Shown here piece by piece: positions 41,124 to 50,107 of a stretch of 64,000 nt of DNA. The translations under genes and the position numbers were made by a program. Positions within the stretch are counted from its first letter, which is position 1; every line of letters starts with the position of its first letter. The stretch comes from Gemmatimonadota bacterium (GTDB lineage: Bacteria; JAAXHH01), in NCBI GenBank assembly GCA_009838645.1, contig VXRC01000017.1, forward strand, positions 171,808-235,807, read 5' to 3'. The notes beneath the pieces are model-generated. The model made no database searches. It was not told the origin of the DNA and worked only from the letters and a program-made list of their open reading frames with translations.

Positions 41124-41645
41124 ATGACGAGACAGGTCAACCAACCCTCCGCGAACCGGCCGGACGCCGTTCCGGAAGGACGTGGGTCAGGCGGCCGCTG
41201 GCGCGTTCGGGTGCTTGAAGGCGTGATCATCATCCTGGTCGGGCTGAATGCCTACCTGATCTACTCGGTGGCGACCTCGTCCGCGTTCTCGACGTCCGCC
41301 GAACGGTCCGTCGAGGCAGTCGTCGACCCCTCGGCCTTCCATATCCAGGTGGAGGTCCTGAACGGATGCGGTGAACGGGGAATCGGACAACAGGCCATGC
41401 GGTTTCTCAGGGAACGAGGATTCGACGTGGTCAATATCGACAACGCCGACCACTTCGAGTACCGGGAAACGGTCGTGCTTGACCGCCGGGGAACGGACGG
41501 GCCGTCCGAGGCCGCCCGCGCGGTCGGAAACGCGCTGGGTACGCAATACGTCCTGCTCCAGCGGAACGATGACCGCCTGGTGGACGTTTCGGTGGTGATC
41601 GGCAAGGATTACGGCGAACTGCTCTTTTCCGTGGAGAACGACTGA
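41124..41645 (+). CDS. LytR_C-domain membrane protein
   Basis: Protein of 173 residues with one N-terminal membrane helix (about 37-55, VIIILVGLNAYLIYSVATS) and an extracytoplasmic LytR_C domain (about 75-173: IQVEVLNGCGERGIGQQAMRFLRERGFDVVN, then TVVLDRRG and YVLLQRNDDRLVDVSVVIGKDY). LytR_C domains often follow LCP phosphotransferases but here the domain stands alone; its role is not established. The ATG at 41124 is chosen; a TTG at 41082 would add 14 residues. rsfS follows within two bases. Confidence 0.82.
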   Translation: MTRQVNQPSANRPDAVPEGRGSGGRWRVRVLEGVIIILVGLNAYLIYSVATSSAFSTSAERSVEAVVDPSAFHIQVEVLNGCGERGIGQQAMRFLRERGFDVVNIDNADHFEYRETVVLDRRGTDGPSEAARAVGNALGTQYVLLQRNDDRLVDVSVVIGKDYGELLFSVEND

Positions 41646-41647
41646 TC

Positions 41648-42079
41648 GTGACGTTGGCATCGAAGGAAATCGCGGAGCAGGCGACCCTTTCCATGCTGGC
41701 CAAGAATGCGGCGGACGTGATGATCATCGACCTCAGGGGGCTCTCGTCCATCACGGACTACTTCGTCATCGGGACGGCGGGTTCCGAGCCGCAGATCAAG
41801 GCGGTCGTCGAGCAGGTGGCGTCGGATCTCAAGGAGCGGGAAACGATACCCTGGCACTCGGAGGGCAAACAGAGCTGGCGGTGGGTCCTGCTCGATTACG
41901 TGGACGTGGTCGTTCACGTGTTCAGAGCGGAAGTCCGGGCATTCTACGGACTCGAGCGGCTCTGGGGAGACGCGCCCCGGATCGCCGTTACAACCGACGC
42001 GGCAACGGGTGAAATCATCCGCACGTCCGACGCGGGCGTCCCGGAGATCGGGGTGGACGCGCTTGAACACGAGGCATAG
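41648..42079 (+). CDS. rsfS: Ribosomal silencing factor RsfS
   Basis: Protein of 143 residues that binds ribosomal protein L14 and blocks subunit joining under starvation. Signature: VMIIDLRGLSSITDYFVIGTAGSEPQIKAV and WRWVLLDYVDVVVHVFRAEVRAFYGLERLWGDAP. The start is GTG, two bases after the LytR_C stop, with GGAGA upstream. The C-terminal 30 residues are outside the conserved domain. nadD, a frequent neighbour of rsfS, is not here. Confidence 0.95.
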   Translation: MTLASKEIAEQATLSMLAKNAADVMIIDLRGLSSITDYFVIGTAGSEPQIKAVVEQVASDLKERETIPWHSEGKQSWRWVLLDYVDVVVHVFRAEVRAFYGLERLWGDAPRIAVTTDAATGEIIRTSDAGVPEIGVDALEHEA

Positions 42080-42080
42080 A

Positions 42081-43007
42081 TTGGGCATTCTCGTCGTCGG
42101 AACGGTGGCTTTTGATTCGGTGAAGACTCCGGAAGGAGAGGCGAACGACGCGATCGGGGGTTCGGCGACCTATTTTTCTGCGGCCGCCAGCTTCTACGCG
42201 CCGGTAGACGTCATTGCCGTCGTGGGAAACGATTTCCCACTGGCGTCCCTGGATTTCCTGCGGGAGAGACAAGTCGACGTATCGGGCCTGGAGGTGAAGG
42301 AAGGAAAGACCTTCCGCTGGGCAGGCGAATACGCCGCCAACATGAACGACCGCCGCACGATCGACACGCAGTTGAACGTGTTTTCCGGTTTCAAGCCCGT
42401 ACTGGCGGAGCGGCACCGCGCGCACGATCACGTGTTCCTGGCGAATCTCGATCCGGACGTTCAGCGCGACGTGCTGACCCAGGCCTGCCGAACGGACGGA
42501 AAGGACCGAGCGGGACAGCCCGGAATCGTCGCCTGCGACACCATGGACTTCTGGATCGAGGGGCAGAGGACGTCGCTGCTGTCGACGCTCAGCGGAGTGG
42601 ACGTGCTGATCATCAACGACAGCGAGGCCCTGCAGCTGGTGGATGACCACAACCTCGTGCGGGCGGCGGAACGCATCCTGGAACTCGGTCCGAGGGCGGT
42701 GGTGGTCAAGAGAGGCGCGCACGGCGCGACGCTCTGTACCCGTGACGCCTGGTTCGGCATCCCTTCATACCCCGTGGCCACCGTGGTGGATCCGACGGGC
42801 GCCGGGGATACCTTCGCGGGCGGATTCATGGGTTACCTTGCCCGGTCGGGCGATACGGGCGTAGGCGCCTTGAAGCGCGCCATGGTGCACGGCAGCGTCA
42901 TGGCCTCGTTCAACGTGGAGGATTTCAGCGTCAGGCGGCTCGAATCGCTTACCGAAGCCGAGATATCGGACCGCCACGATCGATTCATGGAGATGATTAC
43001 ACCATGA
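42081..43007 (+). CDS. PfkB-family carbohydrate/nucleoside kinase
   Basis: Ribokinase-like kinase of 308 residues. It shows the N-terminal glycine motif GILVVGTVAFDSV, AIGGSATYFSAAAS, the NDSEALQL motif that contacts the phosphate-binding region, and the catalytic/anion hole VVDPTGAGDTFAGGFMGYL. The sugar substrate is unknown. Proximity to mtnA (overlap of four bases) raises the possibility of methylthioribose-related or nucleoside salvage, which is only context. The TTG at 42081, preceded by GAGG, begins at the conserved strand; the longer frame overlaps rsfS. Confidence 0.88.
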   Translation: MGILVVGTVAFDSVKTPEGEANDAIGGSATYFSAAASFYAPVDVIAVVGNDFPLASLDFLRERQVDVSGLEVKEGKTFRWAGEYAANMNDRRTIDTQLNVFSGFKPVLAERHRAHDHVFLANLDPDVQRDVLTQACRTDGKDRAGQPGIVACDTMDFWIEGQRTSLLSTLSGVDVLIINDSEALQLVDDHNLVRAAERILELGPRAVVVKRGAHGATLCTRDAWFGIPSYPVATVVDPTGAGDTFAGGFMGYLARSGDTGVGALKRAMVHGSVMASFNVEDFSVRRLESLTEAEISDRHDRFMEMITP

Positions 43008-44074
43008 ATTTCACGACCATCCGGTGGGACCGCGACGAAAGCGTGCTGGTATTGCTGGACCAGACGCGACTGCCTGGCGAAGTGGTCTACACCCGGTGCC
43101 GGGACATCGCGTCCGTGGCGGAAGCCATCCGACGGCTGAGAGTTCGCGGCGCGCCGGCCATCGGCGTCGCCGCGGCCTACGGGGTCGTCGTCGGGGTCCA
43201 GCACAGCCGCGCGGCCGACTTCGCCTCTTTCAGCCGGGAAGTCGAAGAAGCCGCGGAACTGCTGGCGGCCACCCGACCCACGGCGGTCAACCTGTTCTGG
43301 GCGCTTGAGCGGATGCGCCGGACCGTCCGGGAACATCGGAATGCACCTGTGGAGGACATCAAGCGCGCCTTGCTCGGCGAAGCCCTGGCCATACAGTCGG
43401 AGGACGAGCACACGTGCCGCCTGATCGGTGAGCACGGCGCCGCGCTGCTCCGTACCGGACAGACGGTGCTCACGCACTGCAATGCCGGCGCGCTCGCCAC
43501 GGCCGGCGCGGGCACGGCCCTCGCCGTGGTGTACCAGGCGCACAACGAAGGCAAGCGGGTCCACGTGTACGCCGATGAGACGAGACCCGTCCTGCAGGGC
43601 GCCCGGCTCACTACCTGGGAGTTGACCAGGGCGGGCATAGGCGTGACGCTCATCTGCGACAACATGTCTGCCCAGGTCATGAAGGAAGGCCGGATCGATT
43701 GCGTGATCGTGGGCGCGGACCGCGTGGCCGCCAACGGCGACGTCGCCAACAAGATCGGCACCTACGGCGTGGCCGTGCTGGCCGACGCGCACGACGTGCC
43801 TCTGTACGTGGCGGCGCCTTACTCTTCGATCGACCTGTCCATCGAATCGGGCGCCGGGATCCCGATCGAAGAACGGGAAGCCGCCGAAGTAAGCCAGGGA
43901 CCGGGCGGGCGCACCGCCCCCGAGGAGGTGGAGGTGTACAATCCCGCATTCGACGTAACCCCGGCCCGTTACGTGTCTGCGATCATCACGGAACGCGGCG
44001 TGGCCAGACCGCCATACGCCGAGCGTCTCGCCGCACTGTCACACCATGCCTGGGAGCCGGCTGTAACCGGGTAA
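43004..44074 (+). CDS. mtnA: S-methyl-5-thioribose-1-phosphate isomerase
   Basis: Methionine-salvage enzyme of 356 residues converting methylthioribose-1-phosphate to the ribulose form. It belongs to the eIF2B-like fold. Catalytic C159 (LTHCNAGALATAG) and D239 (IVGADRVAANGDVANKIGTY) match the family positions (160/240), along with RGAPAIGVAAAYG and YADETRPVLQGARLTTWEL. It overlaps the PfkB gene as ATGA. No mtnB/C/D/K genes are seen nearby. Confidence 0.94.
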   Translation: MNFTTIRWDRDESVLVLLDQTRLPGEVVYTRCRDIASVAEAIRRLRVRGAPAIGVAAAYGVVVGVQHSRAADFASFSREVEEAAELLAATRPTAVNLFWALERMRRTVREHRNAPVEDIKRALLGEALAIQSEDEHTCRLIGEHGAALLRTGQTVLTHCNAGALATAGAGTALAVVYQAHNEGKRVHVYADETRPVLQGARLTTWELTRAGIGVTLICDNMSAQVMKEGRIDCVIVGADRVAANGDVANKIGTYGVAVLADAHDVPLYVAAPYSSIDLSIESGAGIPIEEREAAEVSQGPGGRTAPEEVEVYNPAFDVTPARYVSAIITERGVARPPYAERLAALSHHAWEPAVTG

Positions 44075-44110
44075 AGAAGCGTGTACCATCAAAGGAGTGT
44101 GTACCATACT

Positions 44111-44539
44111 ATGAAGACACCAACGGTTAAGAAGGAAGACCTGCGGCGGGACTGGCACGTCGTGGACGCCGACGGCAAGGTGCTGGGCAGGCTGGCCAGC
44201 GAAGTGGCCAAGATCCTGCGCGGCAAGCACAAGCCGATCTACTCGCCCCACCTGGATACCGGTGACCACGTCATCGTCATAAACGCGGAAAAGGTGGTCC
44301 TGACCGGCAAGAAGCCGCAGAACAAGCTATATTACCGCCATAGCGGCTATCCCGGCGGTCTGAAGACGATCAGCTACGAACGCATGGCCGCCCGTCATCC
44401 CGACCGGGCGGTGCGCATGGCCATCAAGGGCATGTTGCCGCACAACGCCCTCGGCCGCCAGATATTCCGCAAACTCCGCGTGTACGCCGGCGCGGAACAC
44501 CCACACAGCGCCCAGAAACCGGTCGCGCTGGACATATAA
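44111..44539 (+). CDS. rplM: 50S ribosomal protein L13
   Basis: Large-subunit protein of 142 residues. [28 protein letters not shown] at the start and [16 protein letters not shown], then [34 protein letters not shown], are invariant L13 blocks. ATG at 44111 gives the expected N-terminus, with AAAGGAG 13 bases before it. rpsI follows after 15 bases, the usual pair. Confidence 0.97.
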   Translation: MKTPTVKKEDLRRDWHVVDADGKVLGRLASEVAKILRGKHKPIYSPHLDTGDHVIVINAEKVVLTGKKPQNKLYYRHSGYPGGLKTISYERMAARHPDRAVRMAIKGMLPHNALGRQIFRKLRVYAGAEHPHSAQKPVALDI

Positions 44540-44554
44540 GGAGCGTAAAGAAGC

Positions 44555-44959
44555 ATGAATTCGGATACCCATGGACACCACGCAGTGGGCAGAAGGAAAC
44601 GCGCGATCGCCAAGGTCTGGCTGCGCGCGAAGAAGGAAGGCGCCAGCCACAAGGTCAACGACAAGCCGCTGCTCGATTACTTCGACCGGCCCGGTCTCGT
44701 CGCCGCGATCGAGGAGCCCCTGGTGCTCACCGAAATGAACGACCAGGTGGTCGTGTTCGCACGGACCTTCGGCGGCGGAAAGACCGGCCAGGCCGGGGCA
44801 TTGAGACTCGGTATCGCGCGGGCGCTGAAGGACATGGACGAAAGCCTGCACGCTCCGCTGCGCGAAGCGGGCATGCTGACGCGGGATTCACGCATCAAGG
44901 AACGCAAGAAATACGGACTGGCCGGCGCACGCAAGCGGTTCCAGTTCTCTAAGCGTTAA
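44555..44959 (+). CDS. rpsI: 30S ribosomal protein S9
   Basis: Small-subunit protein of 134 residues. [15 protein letters not shown] at the start, [24 protein letters not shown] in the centre and the basic tail [22 protein letters not shown], whose last residues reach the P-site tRNA, are all present. It forms a unit with rplM; rpsB follows 52 bases later. Confidence 0.97.
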   Translation: MNSDTHGHHAVGRRKRAIAKVWLRAKKEGASHKVNDKPLLDYFDRPGLVAAIEEPLVLTEMNDQVVVFARTFGGGKTGQAGALRLGIARALKDMDESLHAPLREAGMLTRDSRIKERKKYGLAGARKRFQFSKR

Positions 44960-45011
44960 TTTACCGGACGCAGGCCTGACCGCCTGCCAGACAAGGAGAT
45001 CAGTACCGCCT

Positions 45012-45755
45012 ATGGGGATTCCGACCATTCAGGACCTGCTGGATGCGGGCGTTCACTTCGGCCACCAGACCCGACGCTGGAACCCGAAGATGAAGGAATT
45101 CATATTCGCCGAGCGCAACAACATCTACATCATCGACCTGAAGAAGACGCTCAGCCAGATCGAAATCGCGTATGAAGCCGTGCGCAAGGCCGTCGAAAAC
45201 GGGCAATCCGTCCTCTTCGTGGGCACGAAGAAGCAGGCCCGGCCCGTGATTATCGAAATGGCGCAGCGGTGCGGCATGTTCTACGTCGCGGAACGCTGGC
45301 TCGGCGGCATGTTGACGAACTTCCAGACCATCCAGACCAGCGTCAAGCGCCTGGAAGAACTCGAGAAAATGAAAGAGCACGGCACCATGGAAGCGCTCAC
45401 GAAGAAAGAGGCCGCGAGCCTGGAGAAGGAGCGGGAGCGCCTGCAGAAAGTACTGGGCGGCATCCGCGAAATGCGCGATCTGCCCGGCGTCATTTTCGTG
45501 GTGGACGCCCGCAAGGAACGGATCGCCGTCGCGGAGGCGAACACCCTGGAGATCCCCATCGTCAGCATCCTGGATACGAACTGCGATCCCGACCTGATCG
45601 ACTATCCCATACCCGGGAACGACGACGCCCTCCGGTCCATCACCCTCATCACGGAAGTCGTCGCGAGCGCCGCGGAGGAAGGGCTGCGCAATTCCGGACG
45701 GGCCGTACCCGGGGACGAGGCACCGGTCGAAGAGGTCGAAGAGCAGCAGGCCTGA
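45012..45755 (+). CDS. rpsB: 30S ribosomal protein S2
   Basis: Small-subunit protein of 247 residues. Motifs: [71 protein letters not shown] and [11 protein letters not shown]. Acidic tail rich in Glu ([17 protein letters not shown]). It heads the rpsB-tsf-frr cluster. Confidence 0.97.
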   Translation: MGIPTIQDLLDAGVHFGHQTRRWNPKMKEFIFAERNNIYIIDLKKTLSQIEIAYEAVRKAVENGQSVLFVGTKKQARPVIIEMAQRCGMFYVAERWLGGMLTNFQTIQTSVKRLEELEKMKEHGTMEALTKKEAASLEKERERLQKVLGGIREMRDLPGVIFVVDARKERIAVAEANTLEIPIVSILDTNCDPDLIDYPIPGNDDALRSITLITEVVASAAEEGLRNSGRAVPGDEAPVEEVEEQQA

Positions 45756-45790
45756 AGCGGATACATGGCCGGGGAAAGGCGGCCGTAGCG

Positions 45791-45820
45791 GATGATCGGA
45801 TCCGATCGTGTCCGATCATG
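45791..45820. other. Inverted repeat between rpsB and tsf
   Basis: GATGATCGGA (45791-45800) pairs in nine of ten positions with TCCGATCATG (45811-45820), and GATCGGATCCGATC (45794-45807) is itself a perfect palindrome, so two mutually exclusive hairpins are possible. No T-run follows. Confidence 0.5.
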
Positions 45821-45843
45821 ACCGCTAGATTTCATGCGATTTC

Positions 45844-46440
45844 ATGACTATATCAGCCAGTGACGTAAAGACTTTGAGAAGCCAGACCGGCGCCGGAATG
45901 ATGGACTGCAAGCGGGCCCTCGAAGAGTCTGAAGGCAGTATCGAAAGGGCGGTCACGCTCCTGCGCGAGAAAGGCATTATGGCGGCGTCCAAGAAGAGCG
46001 CCCGGGAGGCGAAAGAAGGCATTATCCATACCTATATCCATCCCGGCAGCCGCATCGCCACCATGGTCGAGATCAATTGCGAGACCGATTTCGTCGCGCG
46101 GAACGAGTCCTTCCAGACCCTGGCCCGCGACATCGCCATGCAGGTGGCGGCCACCCGCCCCCTCGCCGTGGACCGGGACCAGATCGAAGAAGCCGTCCTG
46201 GAACAGGAACGGGAGATCTACCGGAACCAGGCGCGGAACGAGGGCAAGCCGGACCATATCATCGACCGGATCGTCCAGGGGAGGATCGATAAATTCAACC
46301 AGGAAAACTGCCTCCTGGAACAGCCATTCATACGGGATACCGACAAGACGGTGCGGGACCTGATCACGGAGGCGGTGGCCACGCTGGGCGAGAACATCAT
46401 GGTTAGACGGTTCGTCCGGTACGAACTGGGCGGAGAATAA
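45844..46440 (+). CDS. tsf: Elongation factor Ts
   Basis: Nucleotide-exchange factor for EF-Tu, 198 residues. The UBA-like start VKTLRSQTGAGMMDCKRALEESEGSIERAVTLLREKG and HPGSRIATMVEINCETDFVARNESF (the EF-Tu-contacting TDF motif) are intact. It is of the short type with one core subdomain, about 85 residues shorter than the E. coli protein, ending MVRRFVRYELGGE. Confidence 0.96.
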   Translation: MTISASDVKTLRSQTGAGMMDCKRALEESEGSIERAVTLLREKGIMAASKKSAREAKEGIIHTYIHPGSRIATMVEINCETDFVARNESFQTLARDIAMQVAATRPLAVDRDQIEEAVLEQEREIYRNQARNEGKPDHIIDRIVQGRIDKFNQENCLLEQPFIRDTDKTVRDLITEAVATLGENIMVRRFVRYELGGE

Positions 46441-46501
46441 CCCGCCGAACACCCTTGCAGGCAGGAACGTAACCGGTATTCCGATGCCAGAGAGGTGTAT
46501 C

Positions 46502-47062
46502 GTGGAAGCGAAAGAGATCATCAGAGAAACCAACCGGAAGATGGACCAGTCCGTCGAGGTGCTGCGCACGGAACTCGCCGGCGTCCGGGCCGGCCGGGCC
46601 AATCCGGCCCTGCTGGACAACATCCAGGTGGAAGCCTACGGGACCATGACCCCCATCAACCAGGTCGCCACCGTGAACACGCCGGACGCCCGCACGATCT
46701 CGATCCAGCCGTGGGACAAGCAAATGGTATCCGAAATCATCCGTGCAATCCAGAAGTCCGACCTGGGACTCATGCCGAATTCCGATGGCAACGTCATCCA
46801 CCTGCCCGTACCCGCGCTGACCGAAGAGCGCAGGCTGGAATACGTAAGACTGATCAAGAAACTGGGCGAGGACGGCAAGATCGGCGTCCGGAACGTGCGC
46901 CGGGAAATGAACGAGCGCATCAAGGCCGAAGAAAAGGCCCACCGGATGTCGGAAGACGAAAGCAAGAGGCACCAGAAGACCATCCAGGATCTCACCGACC
47001 AGCATATCTCCTCCATCGACAGCGCCATATCGTCAAAAGAACAGGAAATCCTGGAGATCTAG
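46502..47062 (+). CDS. frr: Ribosome recycling factor
   Basis: Releases ribosomes after termination together with EF-G; 186 residues, the normal length. Blocks: TELAGVRAGRANPALLDNIQVEAYG, VNTPDARTISIQPWD, IRAIQKSDLGLMPNSDGNVIHLPVPALTEERR. The GTG at 46502 is preferred because AGAGAGG lies just before it; an ATG at 46484 would add six residues without a ribosome site. The usual pyrH gene between tsf and frr is missing. Confidence 0.95.
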   Translation: MEAKEIIRETNRKMDQSVEVLRTELAGVRAGRANPALLDNIQVEAYGTMTPINQVATVNTPDARTISIQPWDKQMVSEIIRAIQKSDLGLMPNSDGNVIHLPVPALTEERRLEYVRLIKKLGEDGKIGVRNVRREMNERIKAEEKAHRMSEDESKRHQKTIQDLTDQHISSIDSAISSKEQEILEI

Positions 47063-47114
47063 GCGGAAACCGGCTATCCGGGTCCATACCCGCCGGCGGC
47101 CTTACGGGGGTGAC

Positions 47115-47894
47115 GTGGGTCGATACCCAGAGCAAGACCGGGCGGTCTCGGAAGAAGGACTGGATCCGGAGCGCATGCCCCGCCACATCGCGTTCATCAT
47201 GGACGGCAACGGCCGGTGGGCGAAGAAGCAGGGACTCGCGCGGGACCAGGGCCACTCCGCGGGGGTGGAGTCCGTTCGCGAAATGATCCGGTGCGCCGGG
47301 GAGTTCGGCGTGGGGATCCTCACCTTCTTCGGGTTCTCCACCGAGAACTGGAATCGTCCCAGGCGGGAAGTCGCCGCCATCATGCAGTTGATCGTCGAAT
47401 CGCTCCGCGGCGCCTTCGAAGAAGCCCGCGCGCACGGGATCCGGGTCTCCTTCCTGGGCAGATGGGACGAGCTGCCGGAATCCAACCGGCAGGTCATCAA
47501 GCAGATCACGGAGCAGACGGCGGGCAACGACCGCCTTCTGTTGAATTTCGCCCTGAATTACGGCGGCCGGCAGGAGATCGTCGAAGCCGCGCAGTGCATC
47601 GCCCTGGACGTCCAGGCCGGCCGGTTGGATCCGGAAGCCATCGACGAGTCGCTTTTCGCGTCCTACCTGTACACGGAGCACCTGCCCGACCCGGACCTGT
47701 TGATCCGGACCAGCGGGGAGATGCGGATCAGCAACTTCCTTCTCTATCAGCTGGCCTATACCGAACTCCTGGTTTCTCCGGTCCTCTGGCCCGATTTCTC
47801 GCGAAGCCACTTCATCGGGGCCATCAGGGACTACCAGTCGAGGGAGCGCCGTTTCGGCCGAACCGGCGAACAGGTCTCCTCGCACAGCACGTAA
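47115..47894 (+). CDS. uppS: Isoprenyl transferase (undecaprenyl diphosphate synthase)
   Basis: cis-Prenyltransferase of 259 residues making the undecaprenyl carrier of cell-wall synthesis. Signature IAFIMDGNGRWAKKQGL with catalytic D30, then HSAGVESVREMI, FFGFSTENWNRP and the C-terminal DLLIRTSGEMRISNFLLYQ. Start GTG; about 20 residues precede the conserved block. cdsA follows after 14 bases in the classical frr-uppS-cdsA-dxr-rseP order. Confidence 0.96.
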   Translation: MGRYPEQDRAVSEEGLDPERMPRHIAFIMDGNGRWAKKQGLARDQGHSAGVESVREMIRCAGEFGVGILTFFGFSTENWNRPRREVAAIMQLIVESLRGAFEEARAHGIRVSFLGRWDELPESNRQVIKQITEQTAGNDRLLLNFALNYGGRQEIVEAAQCIALDVQAGRLDPEAIDESLFASYLYTEHLPDPDLLIRTSGEMRISNFLLYQLAYTELLVSPVLWPDFSRSHFIGAIRDYQSRERRFGRTGEQVSSHST

Positions 47895-47908
47895 CGGAGT
47901 GGATCTCC

Positions 47909-48751
47909 ATGGCGGCCTACGCGGAGACGTGGATCCGAATCCTGGTAGGCGCGGTGTTCATCCCGTGCATCGTGCTCATTTGCTGGGTTGGCGGGACGAG
48001 CCTATTCGTGTTCGTCACCCTGGTCGTGCTCTTCGGCTTGCGCGAATACCACGGCATCGCCGCGGCCACGGACCTGGAACCCAACTGGTACGTCGGCGTA
48101 CCCGCGGCTCTTCTGCTGTGTCTCGACGCCTGGCTCGAAGCGGGTCGCCACGCCCCCCTGATCCTCACGGCCCTCCTGCTCCTGACCGCCGCGGCGGAAG
48201 TATTCAGAAAGCGCGTGCGATCCCCCTTTCACAACATCGCCGCCACGGTCTTCGGCGTGGCGTGGATCGGCCTGCTCGGCAGTCACCTGATCCTGCTGGG
48301 GAGGTGGCCGATGGACGGCGCGGACGTCGTCGAATGGGGGCAGCGGGCCATGACGCCGGCCCTGCTCGCCATCGCCATACCCTGGTCCTACGACGCCTTC
48401 GCCTATTTCACGGGCCGGCTGCTGGGCCGCCGCAGGCTGCTGCGCCGCGTCAGCGCAGGCAAGACCGTCGAAGGCGCCGTCGGGGGGCTGATCGGCGCCG
48501 TCGCCTTCATGTTCGCGCTCCAGTACGCCCTGTTTCCCTTTCTCGGTCCGCTGCACTGCGTCGTCCTGGGCGCCGCTGGCGCCATCGTCGCCCAGCTGGG
48601 CGACCTCGCGGAGTCCCTGGTGAAAAGAGACGCAGGGCTGAAGGATTCATCCCGCATCATCCCGGGACACGGCGGCATCCTGGACCGGTTCGACAGCGTT
48701 TTCTTCGCGGCGCCTTTCGTGTACTATTACTTGGCCTACGTGACCGGATGA
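47909..48751 (+). CDS. cdsA: Phosphatidate cytidylyltransferase
   Basis: Membrane enzyme of 280 residues making CDP-diacylglycerol from phosphatidate and CTP. About seven to eight helices. The family signature is present as SAGKTVEGAVGG followed near the end by KRDAGLKDSSRIIPGHGGILDRFDS, with the catalytic Asp pair in DRFDS. The ATG at 47909 (GGAG ten bases before) is right; a much longer frame back to 47216 overlaps uppS and is not real. Confidence 0.95.
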   Translation: MAAYAETWIRILVGAVFIPCIVLICWVGGTSLFVFVTLVVLFGLREYHGIAAATDLEPNWYVGVPAALLLCLDAWLEAGRHAPLILTALLLLTAAAEVFRKRVRSPFHNIAATVFGVAWIGLLGSHLILLGRWPMDGADVVEWGQRAMTPALLAIAIPWSYDAFAYFTGRLLGRRRLLRRVSAGKTVEGAVGGLIGAVAFMFALQYALFPFLGPLHCVVLGAAGAIVAQLGDLAESLVKRDAGLKDSSRIIPGHGGILDRFDSVFFAAPFVYYYLAYVTG

Positions 48752-48803
48752 AGCAGCGTACGGCCTGGACGGTCCGGACATACGGACGGAGTATCGACAA
48801 GTC

Positions 48804-49991
48804 ATGAAACGCATCGCCATCCTGGGTTCGACGGGTTCGGTCGGCACGCAGACGCTGGAGGTCATCGCGGCCTTCCCGGACCGGTATGCGGCCCACAGCC
48901 TGACGGCCAGGAGCCGGATCGACCTGCTGGAGCTGCAGTGCGCGCGCTTCGGCCCGCGCATGGTCGCCATCCTGGACGCGGAATGCGCCGAGCAGGCCAG
49001 GCTGACCGCCGGGTTCGCGCGAGGAGGAGGCGGTCAGCCCGGACCGTCGATCCACACCGGCGTGGAGGGCCTGATCGAAGCGGTCACCCACCCCGACGTG
49101 GACCTGGTCATCAGCGCCCTCCCGGGCAGCGCGGGGCTGGTCCCCACGCTGCGGGCGATCGAAGCGGGCAAGACCATCGCCCTGGCCAACAAGGAGATCC
49201 TGGTCATGGCCGGCGAGATCGTGATGGAATCGGCGCGGCGCAACGGGGTGGAGATCCTGCCCGTGGACAGCGAACACTGCGCGGTGCACCAGTGCCTGGC
49301 CGGGCAGGACCCGGACCGGATCCAGCGCGTGGTCCTCACGGCATCGGGCGGGCCCTTCCGCGACACCGCCCCCGCGGCCCTGGCGCGGATGACTTCGAAG
49401 GACGCGTTGAACCATCCCACCTGGAACATGGGGCAGAAGGTCACGATCGATTCCGCCACGCTCATGAACAAGGGGTTCGAGGTCATCGAGGCCCACTGGC
49501 TCTTCGGCCTCCCGGTCTCGAAGATCGACGTGGTGATACATCCCCAGTCCATCATCCACTCCATGGTCGAGATGGTCGACGGGTCTCTGCTGGCCCAAAT
49601 GGGTCCGACCGACATGCGCATACCGATCCAATACGCCCTCTCGTACCCCGAGCGCCTTGAATCTCCCTGGCCCCGGTTCGACATCACGCGGAACTGGTCC
49701 CTGACCCTGGACCCGCCCGACGAGGCCATGTTCCCCTGCCTGGGGCTGGCCTACGAGGCCATCCGCCGCGGGTCCACCGTGCCCGCCGTCCTGAGCGCCG
49801 CCGACGAGCTGGCCGTCGAGGCCTTCCTCCGGCAGCGGATCGGGTTCACCGACATACCTCGCATCATCGCCGACGCGATGGACAGGCACCTGGCCGCGCC
49901 GGATCTCACCGCGCCCGTCACCCTGGAATCCATCATGTCGGCGGACCGGTGGACCCGGACGTTCTGCGGGGAAAAGTTGATTGCCGGATAG
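48804..49991 (+). CDS. dxr: 1-deoxy-D-xylulose 5-phosphate reductoisomerase
   Basis: Committed enzyme of the MEP isoprenoid pathway, 395 residues. NADPH motif ILGSTGSVGTQTLEVI at the start; KTIALANKEILVMAGEI; metal site VDSEHCAVHQCL (relatives usually have EHNAIFQCL); SGGPFRDT; HPTWNMGQKVTIDSATLMNKGFEVIEAHWLFG. Feeds the precursor used by uppS two genes upstream. Spacing to cdsA is 52 bases. Confidence 0.96.
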   Translation: MKRIAILGSTGSVGTQTLEVIAAFPDRYAAHSLTARSRIDLLELQCARFGPRMVAILDAECAEQARLTAGFARGGGGQPGPSIHTGVEGLIEAVTHPDVDLVISALPGSAGLVPTLRAIEAGKTIALANKEILVMAGEIVMESARRNGVEILPVDSEHCAVHQCLAGQDPDRIQRVVLTASGGPFRDTAPAALARMTSKDALNHPTWNMGQKVTIDSATLMNKGFEVIEAHWLFGLPVSKIDVVIHPQSIIHSMVEMVDGSLLAQMGPTDMRIPIQYALSYPERLESPWPRFDITRNWSLTLDPPDEAMFPCLGLAYEAIRRGSTVPAVLSAADELAVEAFLRQRIGFTDIPRIIADAMDRHLAAPDLTAPVTLESIMSADRWTRTFCGEKLIAG

Positions 49992-50107
49992 GGCCGAAAT
50001 CCTGTATATTCCTTAATTGGCTGCCGCGCGCCGGCAGGCGCGGGGAACACCGGGAACATCGGAAGCAATCGGATCTGAGACGGCAGAAGCAGAACGGAGA
50101 CATTGGC

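Noticed and set aside
47216..47908. Long N-terminal extension of cdsA
   Set aside because: It is uppS read in another frame; the family start and a ribosome site fit 47909.
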